A stretch of DNA of 64,000 nucleotides from Nocardia bhagyanarayanae (GTDB lineage: Bacteria > Actinomycetota > Actinomycetes > Mycobacteriales > Mycobacteriaceae): NCBI RefSeq assembly GCF_006716565.1, contig NZ_VFPG01000001.1:3968001-4032000 (forward strand), written 5' to 3'. This document shows, piece by piece, positions 24,749 through 33,505 of the stretch. Below the pieces are notes generated by a model. It had not been told where the DNA came from. It worked only from the letters and a program-made list of their open reading frames with translations, and made no database searches. Position 1 is the first letter of the stretch. Each line of letters opens with the position of its first letter. The translations under genes and the position numbers were made by a program.

Positions 24749-26386
24749 ATGACTGATTACACGGCAAGACTCTCGGGGTTGGTGGTCGCGACCACCGTTG
24801 CCGTCGCCGCCGCGACGGCGAGCCCCGCGCTCGCCGATCCGCCGAATTCCCCCGCCCCCTCGACCGATCTGGCCATCGACGACTGTCCGGCGTTGTACGC
24901 CTTGGGCGTTCAGGGCACGGGGGAGTCCTCCCCGGACGCCGCGCCGACCACCGACACCGGCATGCTCTCCACGGTCTTCATGCCGTTGCTGGCCAAGGCC
25001 GCTCGGCCCGGCCTTGTCGATCGCGCTTACGTGCCATACGAATCCGGTTTCGGCGGCTTTGTGAACGGCGGCCCGGCGCCGTACGTGGAGTCCGTGCAAG
25101 GCGGGTTGACGCGGCTGCGGGACATGGCCGCTCAGGTCGCCCAACGGTGCGCCGACACGCGCCTCGCCATCGTCGGCTACTCCCAGGGCGCGCACGTCGC
25201 CTCGGTCTTCGCCCAGGAGGTCGGGCAGGGCCGCGGCGTGGTGCCCGCCGACCGGGTCGCGGCCGTCGCGCTGTTCGCCGACCCGACCCGCAATCCGGGC
25301 GCGCCGCTGTTCCCCGGCTCGCCGGGCAAGCGGACGCCGGATCCCGCGCCCGGCACCACGGGCGCCGAGATCGCGACCATCGCCGCGCTGCCGCAGACGC
25401 CGGCGAACGGCGGCGGCATCGGCCCGGAACGGGACCAGGCGGCCAACTTCGCGGCCCTCACCGGTCGCGTGGCGAGTTTTTGTGCGGCAGGCGATCTCGC
25501 CTGTGACGCGCCGCAGGGCGCGCCGATTCTGAAGGCCGTGGCGTCGGTCGCGGGTCAAGCCAAGCTGAGCGGCGGCGACCCCATCGCCTCGCTGGTCTCC
25601 ATCGCGCAGGCGCTCGCGTTCACCTCGATCAAGACCGCGACCAAGGTCGTCGACGAGGACGTGCAGGGTACCTCGCTCGCGAATCTGTCGCTCTCCCCGA
25701 AGAAGTCGATCTCCCAGCGCATCGCCGACGCCTCGGACCCGCGTACCCCGCTGGATCTGAACGGCGCGCTGCGCGCTCTGCTGAAGGTCGGCATGATCGG
25801 CCTCAACGCGGTCGCCACCGTCGTCAAGACGGTGATCGGTCCGGCGGCGATCTCGCAGCTGGCCGGCGCGGGGCTCTCCAATCCGGCGGCCGGTCTGCTG
25901 TTGCTCGGCTCGAAGTTGATCGGCGCCATTCCACAACTGATCCCGCCGACGACGGTGTCCCGGCTGGTCACCCAGGCGTTCGACGCGGTGGTGCAGAACA
26001 TCACCGACAACCGCGAACTGATCGACGTCACGACCTGGGTGCGGTATTGGGACACCGTGCAACGGCACGGCGCATACAGCACCGCGGCGGTGGCCGCCAA
26101 CGGCGACGCGCCCACCCGCTTCGTCGCCGACTGGTTCGCCGCACTGGCCCGTGACCTGGCCGATCGCTTCGGCGCGGGCGCCGAGCCGCAGGGTGGGGCC
26201 GCCAAGCCGCCTACCGGATTCTTCGGCGAAAGTACCGGCGCGTCGACTACGCCGAATTCGTCCGGTACGGGACAATTTCCGTTCGGGACAGGAGCCGATG
26301 GCGCCTCATCCGGCGGCGCGACCTCGATTCCGCCCACCGAGCGACCCGGCACCGCCAACAACGCCTACCCGTTCTCCACGAACTGA
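24749..26386 (+). CDS. Secreted cutinase-family serine hydrolase with long C-terminal extension
   Basis: 545 residues from the ATG at 24749 (a TTG 12 bp upstream is a possible alternative). A signal peptide ends in SPALADP. The cutinase alpha/beta hydrolase domain spans residues ~40-250, with the nucleophile in GYSQGAHVA and a catalytic Asp-containing segment after it (GDLACDAP). Residues ~260-470 are helical and hydrophobic, and the tail (470-545) is Gly/Ser/Thr/Pro-rich. Cutinases of mycolata attack lipid esters of the cell envelope. Being first in front of the secretion genes, it may open the mycolate layer for them, though it has its own 56-bp gap and may be a separate unit. Confidence 0.85.
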   Translation: MTDYTARLSGLVVATTVAVAAATASPALADPPNSPAPSTDLAIDDCPALYALGVQGTGESSPDAAPTTDTGMLSTVFMPLLAKAARPGLVDRAYVPYESGFGGFVNGGPAPYVESVQGGLTRLRDMAAQVAQRCADTRLAIVGYSQGAHVASVFAQEVGQGRGVVPADRVAAVALFADPTRNPGAPLFPGSPGKRTPDPAPGTTGAEIATIAALPQTPANGGGIGPERDQAANFAALTGRVASFCAAGDLACDAPQGAPILKAVASVAGQAKLSGGDPIASLVSIAQALAFTSIKTATKVVDEDVQGTSLANLSLSPKKSISQRIADASDPRTPLDLNGALRALLKVGMIGLNAVATVVKTVIGPAAISQLAGAGLSNPAAGLLLLGSKLIGAIPQLIPPTTVSRLVTQAFDAVVQNITDNRELIDVTTWVRYWDTVQRHGAYSTAAVAANGDAPTRFVADWFAALARDLADRFGAGAEPQGGAAKPPTGFFGESTGASTTPNSSGTGQFPFGTGADGASSGGATSIPPTERPGTANNAYPFSTN

Positions 26387-26442
26387 TCGCCGAGAGGTCC
26401 GACGATGCGATACCACGTGCCTGGCTCTGCGGGAATGGGGGA

Positions 26443-27369
26443 ATGTTGAAGTCGTACAAAGATCTGTCCCGCTGGTACGACGCGCTCGAACCCGACAACG
26501 GTGCGCCCGCTCCGGCGCAGCAGGACGACGCGAGCCTCGATCCGGTGGAGGACGACGGACCGGCTCGGTATCCGCACTATATCCGCGAGGAAGAGGATCC
26601 CGAGGAGGCGCGCGCGCGGAACGAGGTTCCGGCGGATCTGGCTTCGCGGCGCGCGGAATTCACCGGCGGCTGGTCCGATTGGGTCGCCGTCCACGCGCCG
26701 GGCCCCGACGACGACTACGCACCGCGCGACGGCGATCTGGTCCGCTTCCCGTGGCCGGAGGACGACGACTACGACGACGAGCCCGCGCCGCTCGTCCGCC
26801 CGCACCCGCGCTCGCTGCGCGACCACCCGGCCTCGCGCCGCGGCCGCGTCGTCCTGGTGTTGATCGTTGCGGTCCTGTTGCTGGCCTTCGTCGCGGTGGG
26901 TGCGCTGTATTTGTTGCGGTCCTCGGGCAACCGCGCCGCCGTCGCGCCGACCACGCCGCCGATGCAATTCACCGCGGGCAGCGCGCAGGCGGGCATCACC
27001 TCGGGCTGTCCTACCGAGCGCGCCGAACGGCTGATCCGCAGCGCGGAGGCCGGCGGCACGCACAGCGGCCCGGACGTCGTGCTCGCCTTCCAGTACGCCT
27101 ACTACGTGGAGCGGTCCGGCGAGCGGGCACGGGCATTCGTCGCGCCGGACGCGGCGGTCCCCGCCGCCCCGACGATTCAGCGTGGAATCGACACCGTCCC
27201 GGAGGGCACCACGCACTGCGTGCGCGTCGCGACGGTGGGAGGCGACATGTATTCGGTGGAGGTCACCGAGTACCGGCCGGGCGGAGCGCCCGCCACGTAC
27301 AACAAGCAGACGGTCACCACCGCGGTGATCGGCGGCCGCACCCTGATCACGGGTATCGCGGCCGGATGA
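26443..27369 (+). CDS. Single-pass membrane protein of the T4SS-like locus, unknown function
   Basis: 308 residues. Residues 1-130 are acidic and probably cytoplasmic (many Asp/Glu runs). One membrane segment follows (VVLVLIVAVLLLAFVAVGAL, ~135-157). The C-terminal ~140 residues lie outside and contain paired Cys (TSGCPTE and THCVRV) and a compact alpha/beta pattern. This layout (small cytoplasmic part, one helix, outer domain) recalls VirB8-like assembly proteins, but the family is not recognised. The ATG follows GGGGG. It is probably the first gene of the long operon that ends at 42.5 kb. Confidence 0.7.
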   Translation: MLKSYKDLSRWYDALEPDNGAPAPAQQDDASLDPVEDDGPARYPHYIREEEDPEEARARNEVPADLASRRAEFTGGWSDWVAVHAPGPDDDYAPRDGDLVRFPWPEDDDYDDEPAPLVRPHPRSLRDHPASRRGRVVLVLIVAVLLLAFVAVGALYLLRSSGNRAAVAPTTPPMQFTAGSAQAGITSGCPTERAERLIRSAEAGGTHSGPDVVLAFQYAYYVERSGERARAFVAPDAAVPAAPTIQRGIDTVPEGTTHCVRVATVGGDMYSVEVTEYRPGGAPATYNKQTVTTAVIGGRTLITGIAAG

Positions 27370-27385
27370 AGGAGAGCTGAGAACG

Positions 27386-28267
27386 ATGGGAGAGGACTGG
27401 AGCCGCTGGCTCGACGAGGCGCCCGAGGAGGGCCCTCCGCCGGGTCGTCAAGCGCGTTCGAAGGCTCCGGTGGTGCGGTTGCGGCGCGGCAAGCGGGGTG
27501 ACGGCGAGGAGGACACCGGCCCGACACAGCGGCCGATTCTGGTGGTCGGCGGGTGTGGTGGCGCGGGAACCACCACGACCGCCCTGGGTATCGCTGGCGA
27601 ATTGGGTTCGGGCGGAACGTCTACGGTCGCGGTGGACGCCACCGCGGCAGGCAGCGATCTCGCGCTGCGCGGCGCCGACGAGCACCTGCACCCGATCAGT
27701 CTGCAATCGTGGCTGTACGGGCGCGGCGACGACGAACCGGCCCCGCTGAAGGAGTGCCTGTCCCGCGCCAGCTCCGGCATCGGCCTGCTCTGGCGCGACG
27801 CCGCCCCGCTGCGCCGCCGCGCCACGTATCTGACGGTCGCGCGCGCGGTGGAGGACGCGGGATTCACCGCGGTCTACGACGGCGGCAGCCCGATCGCGGG
27901 ACGCCAGCTGCGTCCGCTGCTCGACGACGCGGATGTCGCTCTGGTGCTTGCCATTCCGGCGCGACCGGACGCCGCGAACCGGCTGCGCGTCACCCTGGAA
28001 TGGCTCGACGATCAGTTCGGCGACTCGACCGAGGGGCAGGGCGCGGGCATCGTCGGCGACACCACCATCGTCGTCTCGCATCAGCAGCCCGGCGCGGATT
28101 CGCGGGTTGCCGATCATTTGCGTGAACACCTGGGCGGCTGGGTCCGCGACATCAGGGAGATTCCCTACGATCCGCATCTGGCACGCGGCGAACTCGTCCG
28201 GCACAGCGCGCTGGCCGCCGAGACCCGCCGCGCGTACGGGGTGCTGTTGGCGGGGGTGGCATCATGA
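27386..28267 (+). CDS. MinD/ParA-like protein with degenerate P-loop
   Basis: 293 residues. After an acidic/basic head (1-48), the ParA-like fold starts with ILVVGGCGGAGTTTTALGIA. The P-loop keeps the GGxGxTTT outline, but the two Lys of the deviant Walker A motif are Gly and Thr. The second Asp-type motif reads VAVDATAAGSDL, and a switch-like VYDGGSPI follows. It would bind nucleotide poorly or differently from ParA. It overlaps the next gene by ATGA (28264-28267), whose product has the same kind of motif. It is possibly a positioning or regulatory subunit of the secretion apparatus. Confidence 0.75.
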   Translation: MGEDWSRWLDEAPEEGPPPGRQARSKAPVVRLRRGKRGDGEEDTGPTQRPILVVGGCGGAGTTTTALGIAGELGSGGTSTVAVDATAAGSDLALRGADEHLHPISLQSWLYGRGDDEPAPLKECLSRASSGIGLLWRDAAPLRRRATYLTVARAVEDAGFTAVYDGGSPIAGRQLRPLLDDADVALVLAIPARPDAANRLRVTLEWLDDQFGDSTEGQGAGIVGDTTIVVSHQQPGADSRVADHLREHLGGWVRDIREIPYDPHLARGELVRHSALAAETRRAYGVLLAGVAS

Positions 28268-28908
28268 CCGCCGCCATGAAACTTCGCCGGAAACTCGATC
28301 CGCAGCCCGCGGGCGTCGTCGCGCCGCCCGAGTCCCGTCGCGCGCCCGTCTGGGACCGTCCGGTGCCCGGTGTCGGACGCGCGCCGCTGGTCTGGCTGCT
28401 GGGTGTGCACGGCGGAGCCGGAGCAACTACCCTCGCGCATGTGCTTGCGCCCGCGGCGGATTCGAGCCGCCGCTGGCCAGGCGTCTTCGAGCGTGAATCC
28501 CCGTTCGTCGTGTTGGTGGCCAGGGAGACGATCGCCGGGTTGACCCGCGCGCACGACCTGCTGCGCCAGCACCATTTCGGTTTCGGCGGCCCCTCCGAGG
28601 TGCTCGGCCTGATCACCGTGGCCGCGCGGCCCGGCAGGATGCCCGCCGAGATCCGGCGCTACCGCGACGTGGTCGGCTCGCTGGCGGGCCCGCTGTGGCA
28701 GGTGCCGTGGTACGAGGAGTGGACCCTGGTCGAGCCGGAGCAGTTGCCGGTGTGGACGCCGGGAGATCCGATGCCGGAGAAGAAACGCAAGATCGATCCG
28801 CTGGCCGAGGTCCCGCTGGAGGTGCGCGAGCTGGGCGTCGACATCGTCTCCGCGGTGCGTGAGAAGCTGGACAGCACAGCGGCTTTCGACGAGGGGGAGG
28901 ATTCGTGA
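28264..28908 (+). CDS. Second MinD/ParA-like protein with degenerate P-loop (DUF6668-like)
   Basis: 214 residues. The start of the fold reads VWLLGVHGGAGATTLAHVLA, again GGAGxTT without the usual Lys residues. The remainder, with FVVLVARETIAGLTRAHDLL and the late VREKLDS, resembles small actinobacterial proteins found in conjugation-like loci. It is coupled to the previous gene by ATGA and probably acts with it. No catalytic claim can be made. Confidence 0.7.
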   Translation: MTAAMKLRRKLDPQPAGVVAPPESRRAPVWDRPVPGVGRAPLVWLLGVHGGAGATTLAHVLAPAADSSRRWPGVFERESPFVVLVARETIAGLTRAHDLLRQHHFGFGGPSEVLGLITVAARPGRMPAEIRRYRDVVGSLAGPLWQVPWYEEWTLVEPEQLPVWTPGDPMPEKKRKIDPLAEVPLEVRELGVDIVSAVREKLDSTAAFDEGEDS

Positions 28909-28948
28909 GGTCGACCGGCGCGCGCAGCAATTTCGAGAAAGGCATCCG

Positions 28949-29245
28949 ATGAGCATGTTCCTCCTCGCCGTGCAGGACACGTACGGCACCGTGCTGGCCC
29001 AGGTCGGCAACCCGACGCCCGAGGCGCCACCCGGATCGGAGAAGATCCTGCAGCTGGTCCGCTATCTGACTTGGTTCGTACTGCTGTCCGGCATCTGCGG
29101 CATCATCTACGCGGGCGGCAAGTTCGCCTGGGAGAAGTGGACCGGCGGCGGGCTCGAATCGCCGAAGATGGTGGCGGGCGCGATGATCGGCGGCGTGGTC
29201 GCCACCAGCGCGGGCACCATCATGAACGCCGTCATCGGCACCTAG
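28949..29245 (+). CDS. Small membrane protein, VirB2/TrbC-like (putative pilin-like subunit)
   Basis: 98 residues. A short hydrophobic N-terminus (MFLLAVQ) and two membrane helices (about 35-58 and 72-93) with a Gly-rich second helix and a short positively charged loop (KFAWEKW) give the VirB2/TrbC outline. The ATG at 28949 was chosen because the frame upstream has no family features. It sits directly before a second protein of the same outline. Confidence 0.65.
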   Translation: MSMFLLAVQDTYGTVLAQVGNPTPEAPPGSEKILQLVRYLTWFVLLSGICGIIYAGGKFAWEKWTGGGLESPKMVAGAMIGGVVATSAGTIMNAVIGT

Positions 29246-29252
29246 GACGACC

Positions 29253-29525
29253 ATGTCCACCGTGCGAATGTCGACGGAGCTGCTCGCCTACAAGCAGATG
29301 CCCTCCGAGGTGCTCGAACCGCTGATGCAGCTGCTGAATTGGCTGCTGTGGTTCGTGCTGCTGGTGTGCCTGGCCTGGATGATCCTGTCCGCGGGCAGGC
29401 TGTGGATCGCCTTCCGCAGCGATCTGGCCGTCAACGACGCGACCCACGGCGTGGTGATGAGCCTGATCGGCGCGATCGTCGCCAGCACCGCCTCCGGCAT
29501 CGCGTTGGCGTTCCTGCCGACGTGA
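29253..29525 (+). CDS. Second small two-helix membrane protein, VirB2-like
   Basis: 90 residues with two hydrophobic helices (about 28-50 and 63-87) and the end IALAFLPT. Like its neighbour it has a charged loop between helices (RLWIAFRSDLAV). Two adjacent small proteins of this kind fit channel or pilus-like subunits of a type IV secretion system. Sequence identity between the two is low. Confidence 0.62.
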   Translation: MSTVRMSTELLAYKQMPSEVLEPLMQLLNWLLWFVLLVCLAWMILSAGRLWIAFRSDLAVNDATHGVVMSLIGAIVASTASGIALAFLPT

Positions 29526-29556
29526 GCCGCGGGACTCTGATGGAGACGGTTCGGAC

Positions 29557-30219
29557 ATGAACTGCACAGCGGCGCGGCCGCGTTCGGTGGCGCACCCGCA
29601 CAGCGCGGGGCGGCGCGGCAGATCCGCGGCCGGGGTGGTCGGCGCGGTACTGCTGGTGGCCGCCGTCGGCTGCGGCGGCGCGGACGAGCCCGCGGGCCCG
29701 GATCTCGCCGCGCGGCCCAGCGGGCTGCGCTGGCAGGCCTACCAAGGCGTGGCACTGCCGCACACCGACCAGGGACCCGAGTCGCTCGCCGACGGCGCCG
29801 CAACGGGTTTCGAGCAGTCGCCGCCGGGTGCGGCCGTCGCCGCCATCACCCACACCGTGCGCTTGTCGGTGGCCGCCGACGACCAGTGGCCGAAGGTGAT
29901 CGCAGCCGAAGTAGTTCCAGGTCCCGCGCGCGACGAGTGGGCGGTGAGCCGGGTGCAGCTGTCCATCACCGGGCCCGCCGACCCCGAGTACGCCCCGCGG
30001 CTGCTCGGATACAAGATCACGGACTACACCGACCAACGCACCGCCGTCGACGTGTACACCGAGTATTCGGACGGCTCGAAAGCGGTGAACCACACGGTCG
30101 TCGAGTGGTTCGCCGAGGACTGGAGATTACGACTGCCCGACCCCGATTCGACCGCCCGCCCGGTCGAGGCCATCGACGTATTACCCACCGACATAGTGAC
30201 ATTGGAGGCGCCGAAGTGA
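29557..30219 (+). CDS. Probable lipoprotein, first of three related T4SS-locus proteins
   Basis: 220 residues. A basic start and hydrophobic core end in VAAVGCGG, a weak lipobox. The outer domain contains LRWQAYQGVALPHTDQGPE and FEQSPPGAAVAAITHTV, and ends with EDWRLRLPD. The next two genes carry the same pattern (tryptophan start, 'DGP...G', 'TPxGAAxAA', 'DWxL' near the end), so these are paralogues. They probably form a periplasmic assembly part (VirB8-like by position). The stop TGA overlaps the GTG of the repeat unit at 30216. Confidence 0.7.
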   Translation: MNCTAARPRSVAHPHSAGRRGRSAAGVVGAVLLVAAVGCGGADEPAGPDLAARPSGLRWQAYQGVALPHTDQGPESLADGAATGFEQSPPGAAVAAITHTVRLSVAADDQWPKVIAAEVVPGPARDEWAVSRVQLSITGPADPEYAPRLLGYKITDYTDQRTAVDVYTEYSDGSKAVNHTVVEWFAEDWRLRLPDPDSTARPVEAIDVLPTDIVTLEAPK

Positions 30220-30379
30220 GCGAGCGCCAGCGAGTGAACCATCAGCGCAGTGTCCTCTCGCGCGCGACGGAGCCGAGCGTCAGCGAGGTGGAGTCGTGAG
30301 CGAGCGTCAGCGAGTGAACCATCAGCGCAGTGTGCTCTCGCGCACGACGGAGCCGAGCGTCAGCGAGGTGGAGTCGTGA
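30216..30379 (+). repeat. Two tandem 80-bp repeat units that form coupled mini-ORFs
   Basis: Copies at 30216-30295 and 30296-30375 differ at only three positions. Each starts GTG and is open for 27 codons (MSERQRVNHQRS..., ending EPSVSEVES), with a TGA that overlaps the next GTG. The chain is gene stop / unit 1 / unit 2 / next gene start, all through GTGA overlaps (30216, 30296, 30376). Inside each unit the block GAGCG(T/C)CAGCGAG appears near both ends. Related units lie at 41952-42110 in the same operon. Confidence 0.9.
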
Positions 30380-31188
30380 GTGAGAAGGAGTCTTACGCGC
30401 GCGATCGCGTCTCCTTCGGTGCGATCGCGTCCGCGGCGCTGCTCGCGCTCATCGTGATCGTCGGTGCGGTGGTTTATCTGGGTCGCGACGAGGAGGCCAC
30501 CGGCAACAACGAGGCCGAATTCGCCGCGACGACCGGCGAGGGTTTCGCGAGCCCGGAGGTCGACCTGTTCGGCAGGCGCGTCGACGTTCCCAACAACCCT
30601 GCGGGACAACCGCTTCCGCAGGATCCGACAACTCAGCGCAAGCCGTCCGACCCGGACTGGCTGACCGCGGCGCCGGAGGGCACCCTGGCCCCGCGCGGCT
30701 GGCAGCGGGTGTACGGCGCATCGGTGCCGTTCTCCACCTCCGACGGGCCGACCCGCATCGAGGACGGGCTCGCCGTCGGTTACGCGCACACCCCGCAGGG
30801 CGCCGCGCTGGCGGCCGCGCAGATCACCTACCGGCTCAACGCCCGCCCCGCCGACCGCGACCTCTACGTGCGGCAGGTGCGCGTCTCGGCACAGCAGATC
30901 GCCGCCTACGACCGCGCGCTCGACGAGGACCGGCTGCCGAAACAGCAGCCGGAGAAGGTGACTCGCTACTTCGTCGCCTCCGACGCGTTCAAGGTGGAGA
31001 ACTACGCCGACGACTTGGCCATCGTCCGGTTCGCCTCGCGCGGGCCGGTCGTCGACGGCAAGCAGCTGTGGGCGGCGCTGCGGTTGGTCATGGTGTGGGA
31101 CGCGGGCGACTGGCGGCTCAAGCCCGCGACGAGCAACGGCGCGCAGACCGAATACATCGAGTCGCTCGAGGGGTGGACGAAATGGTGA
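30376..31188 (+). CDS. Membrane-anchored protein, second of three related T4SS-locus proteins
   Basis: 270 residues from the GTG at 30376, which is coupled to the repeat mini-ORF before it. One membrane helix (about 13-34) is followed by an outer domain with PSDPDWLTAAPEG, RGWQRVYGASVPFSTSDGP and YAHTPQGAALAAAQITY, and a late DWRLKP. It is clearly related to the genes before and after it. The single anchor and large outer domain suit a VirB8-type assembly factor (inference by position). Confidence 0.75.
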   Translation: MSEKESYARDRVSFGAIASAALLALIVIVGAVVYLGRDEEATGNNEAEFAATTGEGFASPEVDLFGRRVDVPNNPAGQPLPQDPTTQRKPSDPDWLTAAPEGTLAPRGWQRVYGASVPFSTSDGPTRIEDGLAVGYAHTPQGAALAAAQITYRLNARPADRDLYVRQVRVSAQQIAAYDRALDEDRLPKQQPEKVTRYFVASDAFKVENYADDLAIVRFASRGPVVDGKQLWAALRLVMVWDAGDWRLKPATSNGAQTEYIESLEGWTKW

Positions 31189-32033
31189 CCGCGGGCCCGG
31201 TATCCGGCCGCGGGCGCGCACCGCTACCCCTCCTCGGTTTCGGCGCGGCGCTGGCGGTGGCGATCGCCGTCGGCGTGACGGTGTCCGCGACGCGCGACGG
31301 AAGCGTGGCCGCCGAGGCGACCGCGACCGGAACGACGGAACCCATCGCCGGACCGCCGGGTCCGCACGGCCTCGTCGGCTTCGCGGGACGGGAGGCCGAC
31401 CTCTTCGGCAGGCCGGTGGACGTCCCCGTGAATCCGGCCGGCGTTGCGCTGGCACAGGTTTCGGGTCTGCCGACGCGACCCGATCAGCCGGACTGGCTCA
31501 CCGCCGCTCCGGCGCCCGCCGAGGGCGAAGGCATCTGGCAGAAGCTGTTCGGCGGTCCCGTCGTGCGTTTCTTTGGCTCGGACGGGCCCGCGCGTATCGA
31601 GGGCAACGCCGCCGTCGGTTTCGCGCACACCCCGCGGGGCGCGGCGCTCGCCGCCGAACAGATCTACTGGCGCACCAACGCCAACCCGCGCGATCGAGAC
31701 CTGCTGCTCCGGCTGGTCGAGGTGTCTCCGGAGTACCTGGCGGAGTACGACCGGTTGGTCGCCGACGGCAAGGTCTCCGAACGGATACCGGAGAAGCTCA
31801 GACCCCTGCTGTTCGCTTCGGACGCGTACCGAATCGAAAGCTACGCCGACGATTCCGCGATCGTGCGGTTCGCGAGAAAGGCACGAGAAACAGTTGATGG
31901 CCAACCAACATGGGTGGGCATGCGCCTTGCGGTCGTCTGGCGCGACGGCGATTGGAAGCTCAGGCCGGTGACCGGCGAGCAGCAAGTCCAGATCGAGTCC
32001 CTGCGGAGCATCGAGGGGTGGACACGATGGTGA
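31182..32033 (+). CDS. Membrane-anchored protein, third of three related T4SS-locus proteins
   Basis: 283 residues. One membrane helix (about 16-33) and the same outer-domain pattern as the previous gene: DQPDWLTAAPAP, VVRFFGSDGPARIEGN, FAHTPRGAALAAEQIYW, DGDWKLRP and a C-terminal SIEGWTRW. It overlaps the previous gene by 7 bp and the next by 7 bp. The close similarity (shared 'DLFGRxVDVPxNPAG' segment) shows a fairly recent duplication with the second paralogue. Confidence 0.75.
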   Translation: MVTAGPVSGRGRAPLPLLGFGAALAVAIAVGVTVSATRDGSVAAEATATGTTEPIAGPPGPHGLVGFAGREADLFGRPVDVPVNPAGVALAQVSGLPTRPDQPDWLTAAPAPAEGEGIWQKLFGGPVVRFFGSDGPARIEGNAAVGFAHTPRGAALAAEQIYWRTNANPRDRDLLLRLVEVSPEYLAEYDRLVADGKVSERIPEKLRPLLFASDAYRIESYADDSAIVRFARKARETVDGQPTWVGMRLAVVWRDGDWKLRPVTGEQQVQIESLRSIEGWTRW

Positions 32034-33505
32034 AAAAACTAGTGACGATCCTCGCGGTCATCTTCACCGTGATGATCGCGACGCCGACGGTGGCCTACGG
32101 CCAGACCTACGGCTTCGACGAGACGTGCAACGAGATCCACGACACCCTCGACGGCGTCGGCCTGCCGGGGATCTCCCTCGGCGACGCCGCGTCCGCGGTG
32201 TGCAAGGCGGGCAATGCTACGTCGCACCCCGACCAAGCCGCGGATGCCATCAAGGACAAGGCGTGGGATTCCACCTTCGGCAAGGTGGTGGACTCGCTGA
32301 TGAACGGCCTCGGCGAGGCCATCATCCTGGCGCTGACGTTCTGGATGAAGGTGCCCAACGAGGCGGCCAGCGACAACGGTTCGTTGTTCACCAGGATCAA
32401 CGACTACACCTATCAGATCCAGATCCTGCTGCTCATAGCCTCGGTCATCCTGTCGGGCGCGAGACTCGCCGAGGCGAGACGCGGTGCGGCAGTGAGCGAA
32501 GCGGCCGAATCCTTCCGCATGTTCGCCAGGGTCGTGTTCAGCTCCTGGATGCTCGGCGCCATCATCGTGGCGGGCACGCAGGCCTCGGATCGGTTCGCCG
32601 AATGGATCATCAACGACTCCACCAACGGCAACGCGAAAGATCTTGCCGAGCTGATGGTGAAAACCAGTAAGCTGCAAGCCTTCTCGCCAGGTCTCGTGCT
32701 GATCATCGCGATCGTCGGCCTGCTCGGCGCGCTCGCGCAGATCGTGTTCGCCATCGTCCGCCAGGGTCTGCTGATCATCGCGGCGGGCGTGCTGCCGCTG
32801 GCGGCCGCCGCGTCCGGCATGAACATCGGCAAATCCTCGTATCAGAAGCTGATCGGCTGGATCATCGCCTTCATGTTGTTCAAACCGGTGGCGGCGATCG
32901 TCTACATGATCGCGTTCACCACGGCGGGCCACGTGGACGGGCTCACCTCGACCACCGGCCTGCCGGAAGGCGAAGAGGCACAGCGCATGTTGGTCGCCAT
33001 CGTGTTGCTGTGCAGCGTGGCGTTCGTGCTGCCCGCGCTCATGCGGCTGGTCACCCCGGCCGTCGCGATCGTCGGTTCCGGCGGCTCGGGTCTGGCCTGG
33101 ACGGGCGGCGCCGTGGTCGGTGCGCTGGCGCTCGGCGCCATGGGCACCAAGGCGGTCGGGGTCAAGGCCGCGGCCTCGCCCGGTTCGGCGGGCTACGTCA
33201 GCGGCAGCGGCTCCGGCCCGCGCCCGCCGGGTGGCGCGGGCGGCGGACGCGGCGGTGGCGCACCACGTCCCACGCCCCCGCGCGGCGGTGGCGGCGGGGG
33301 CGCGGCGGGTCAACCACCGCGCGCCTCCGAGCCGCAGGGCTCGGCCGGAGTACCGTCCGGAGCGGCGCGAGCGGCAGGCCGCATCGGCGCGGCGAGAGCC
33401 GCGGCGGGCAGTATGCGCAACGCCGACGATTCCATGGGTGATGTGGCAGGCGACCGTTGGGCGAACCGGTCGCCCGACCTCGGGAGGAGCACCATTCCGC
33501 GATGA
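32027..33505 (+). CDS. Polytopic membrane protein, VirB6/TrbL-like
   Basis: 492 residues from the ATG at 32027. A signal-like N-terminus (ending TVAYGQ) is followed by ~90 residues outside with paired Cys, then 6-7 hydrophobic segments (ILLLIASVILSGA, LVLIIAIVGLLGAL, LLIIAAGVLPLAA, MLVAIVLLCSVAF). A ~110-residue tail very rich in Gly/Pro/Ala/Arg closes it. This is the expected layout of the inner-membrane channel component. The tail is low-complexity and probably flexible. Overlaps on both sides (7 bp and ATGA) bind it into the operon. Confidence 0.75.
   Translation: MVKKLVTILAVIFTVMIATPTVAYGQTYGFDETCNEIHDTLDGVGLPGISLGDAASAVCKAGNATSHPDQAADAIKDKAWDSTFGKVVDSLMNGLGEAIILALTFWMKVPNEAASDNGSLFTRINDYTYQIQILLLIASVILSGARLAEARRGAAVSEAAESFRMFARVVFSSWMLGAIIVAGTQASDRFAEWIINDSTNGNAKDLAELMVKTSKLQAFSPGLVLIIAIVGLLGALAQIVFAIVRQGLLIIAAGVLPLAAAASGMNIGKSSYQKLIGWIIAFMLFKPVAAIVYMIAFTTAGHVDGLTSTTGLPEGEEAQRMLVAIVLLCSVAFVLPALMRLVTPAVAIVGSGGSGLAWTGGAVVGALALGAMGTKAVGVKAAASPGSAGYVSGSGSGPRPPGGAGGGRGGGAPRPTPPRGGGGGGAAGQPPRASEPQGSAGVPSGAARAAGRIGAARAAAGSMRNADDSMGDVAGDRWANRSPDLGRSTIPR

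Noticed and set aside
30216..30379. CRISPR-like repeat array
   Set aside because: Units are 80 bp, directly adjacent, coding in frame and without spacers; no cas genes in the window.
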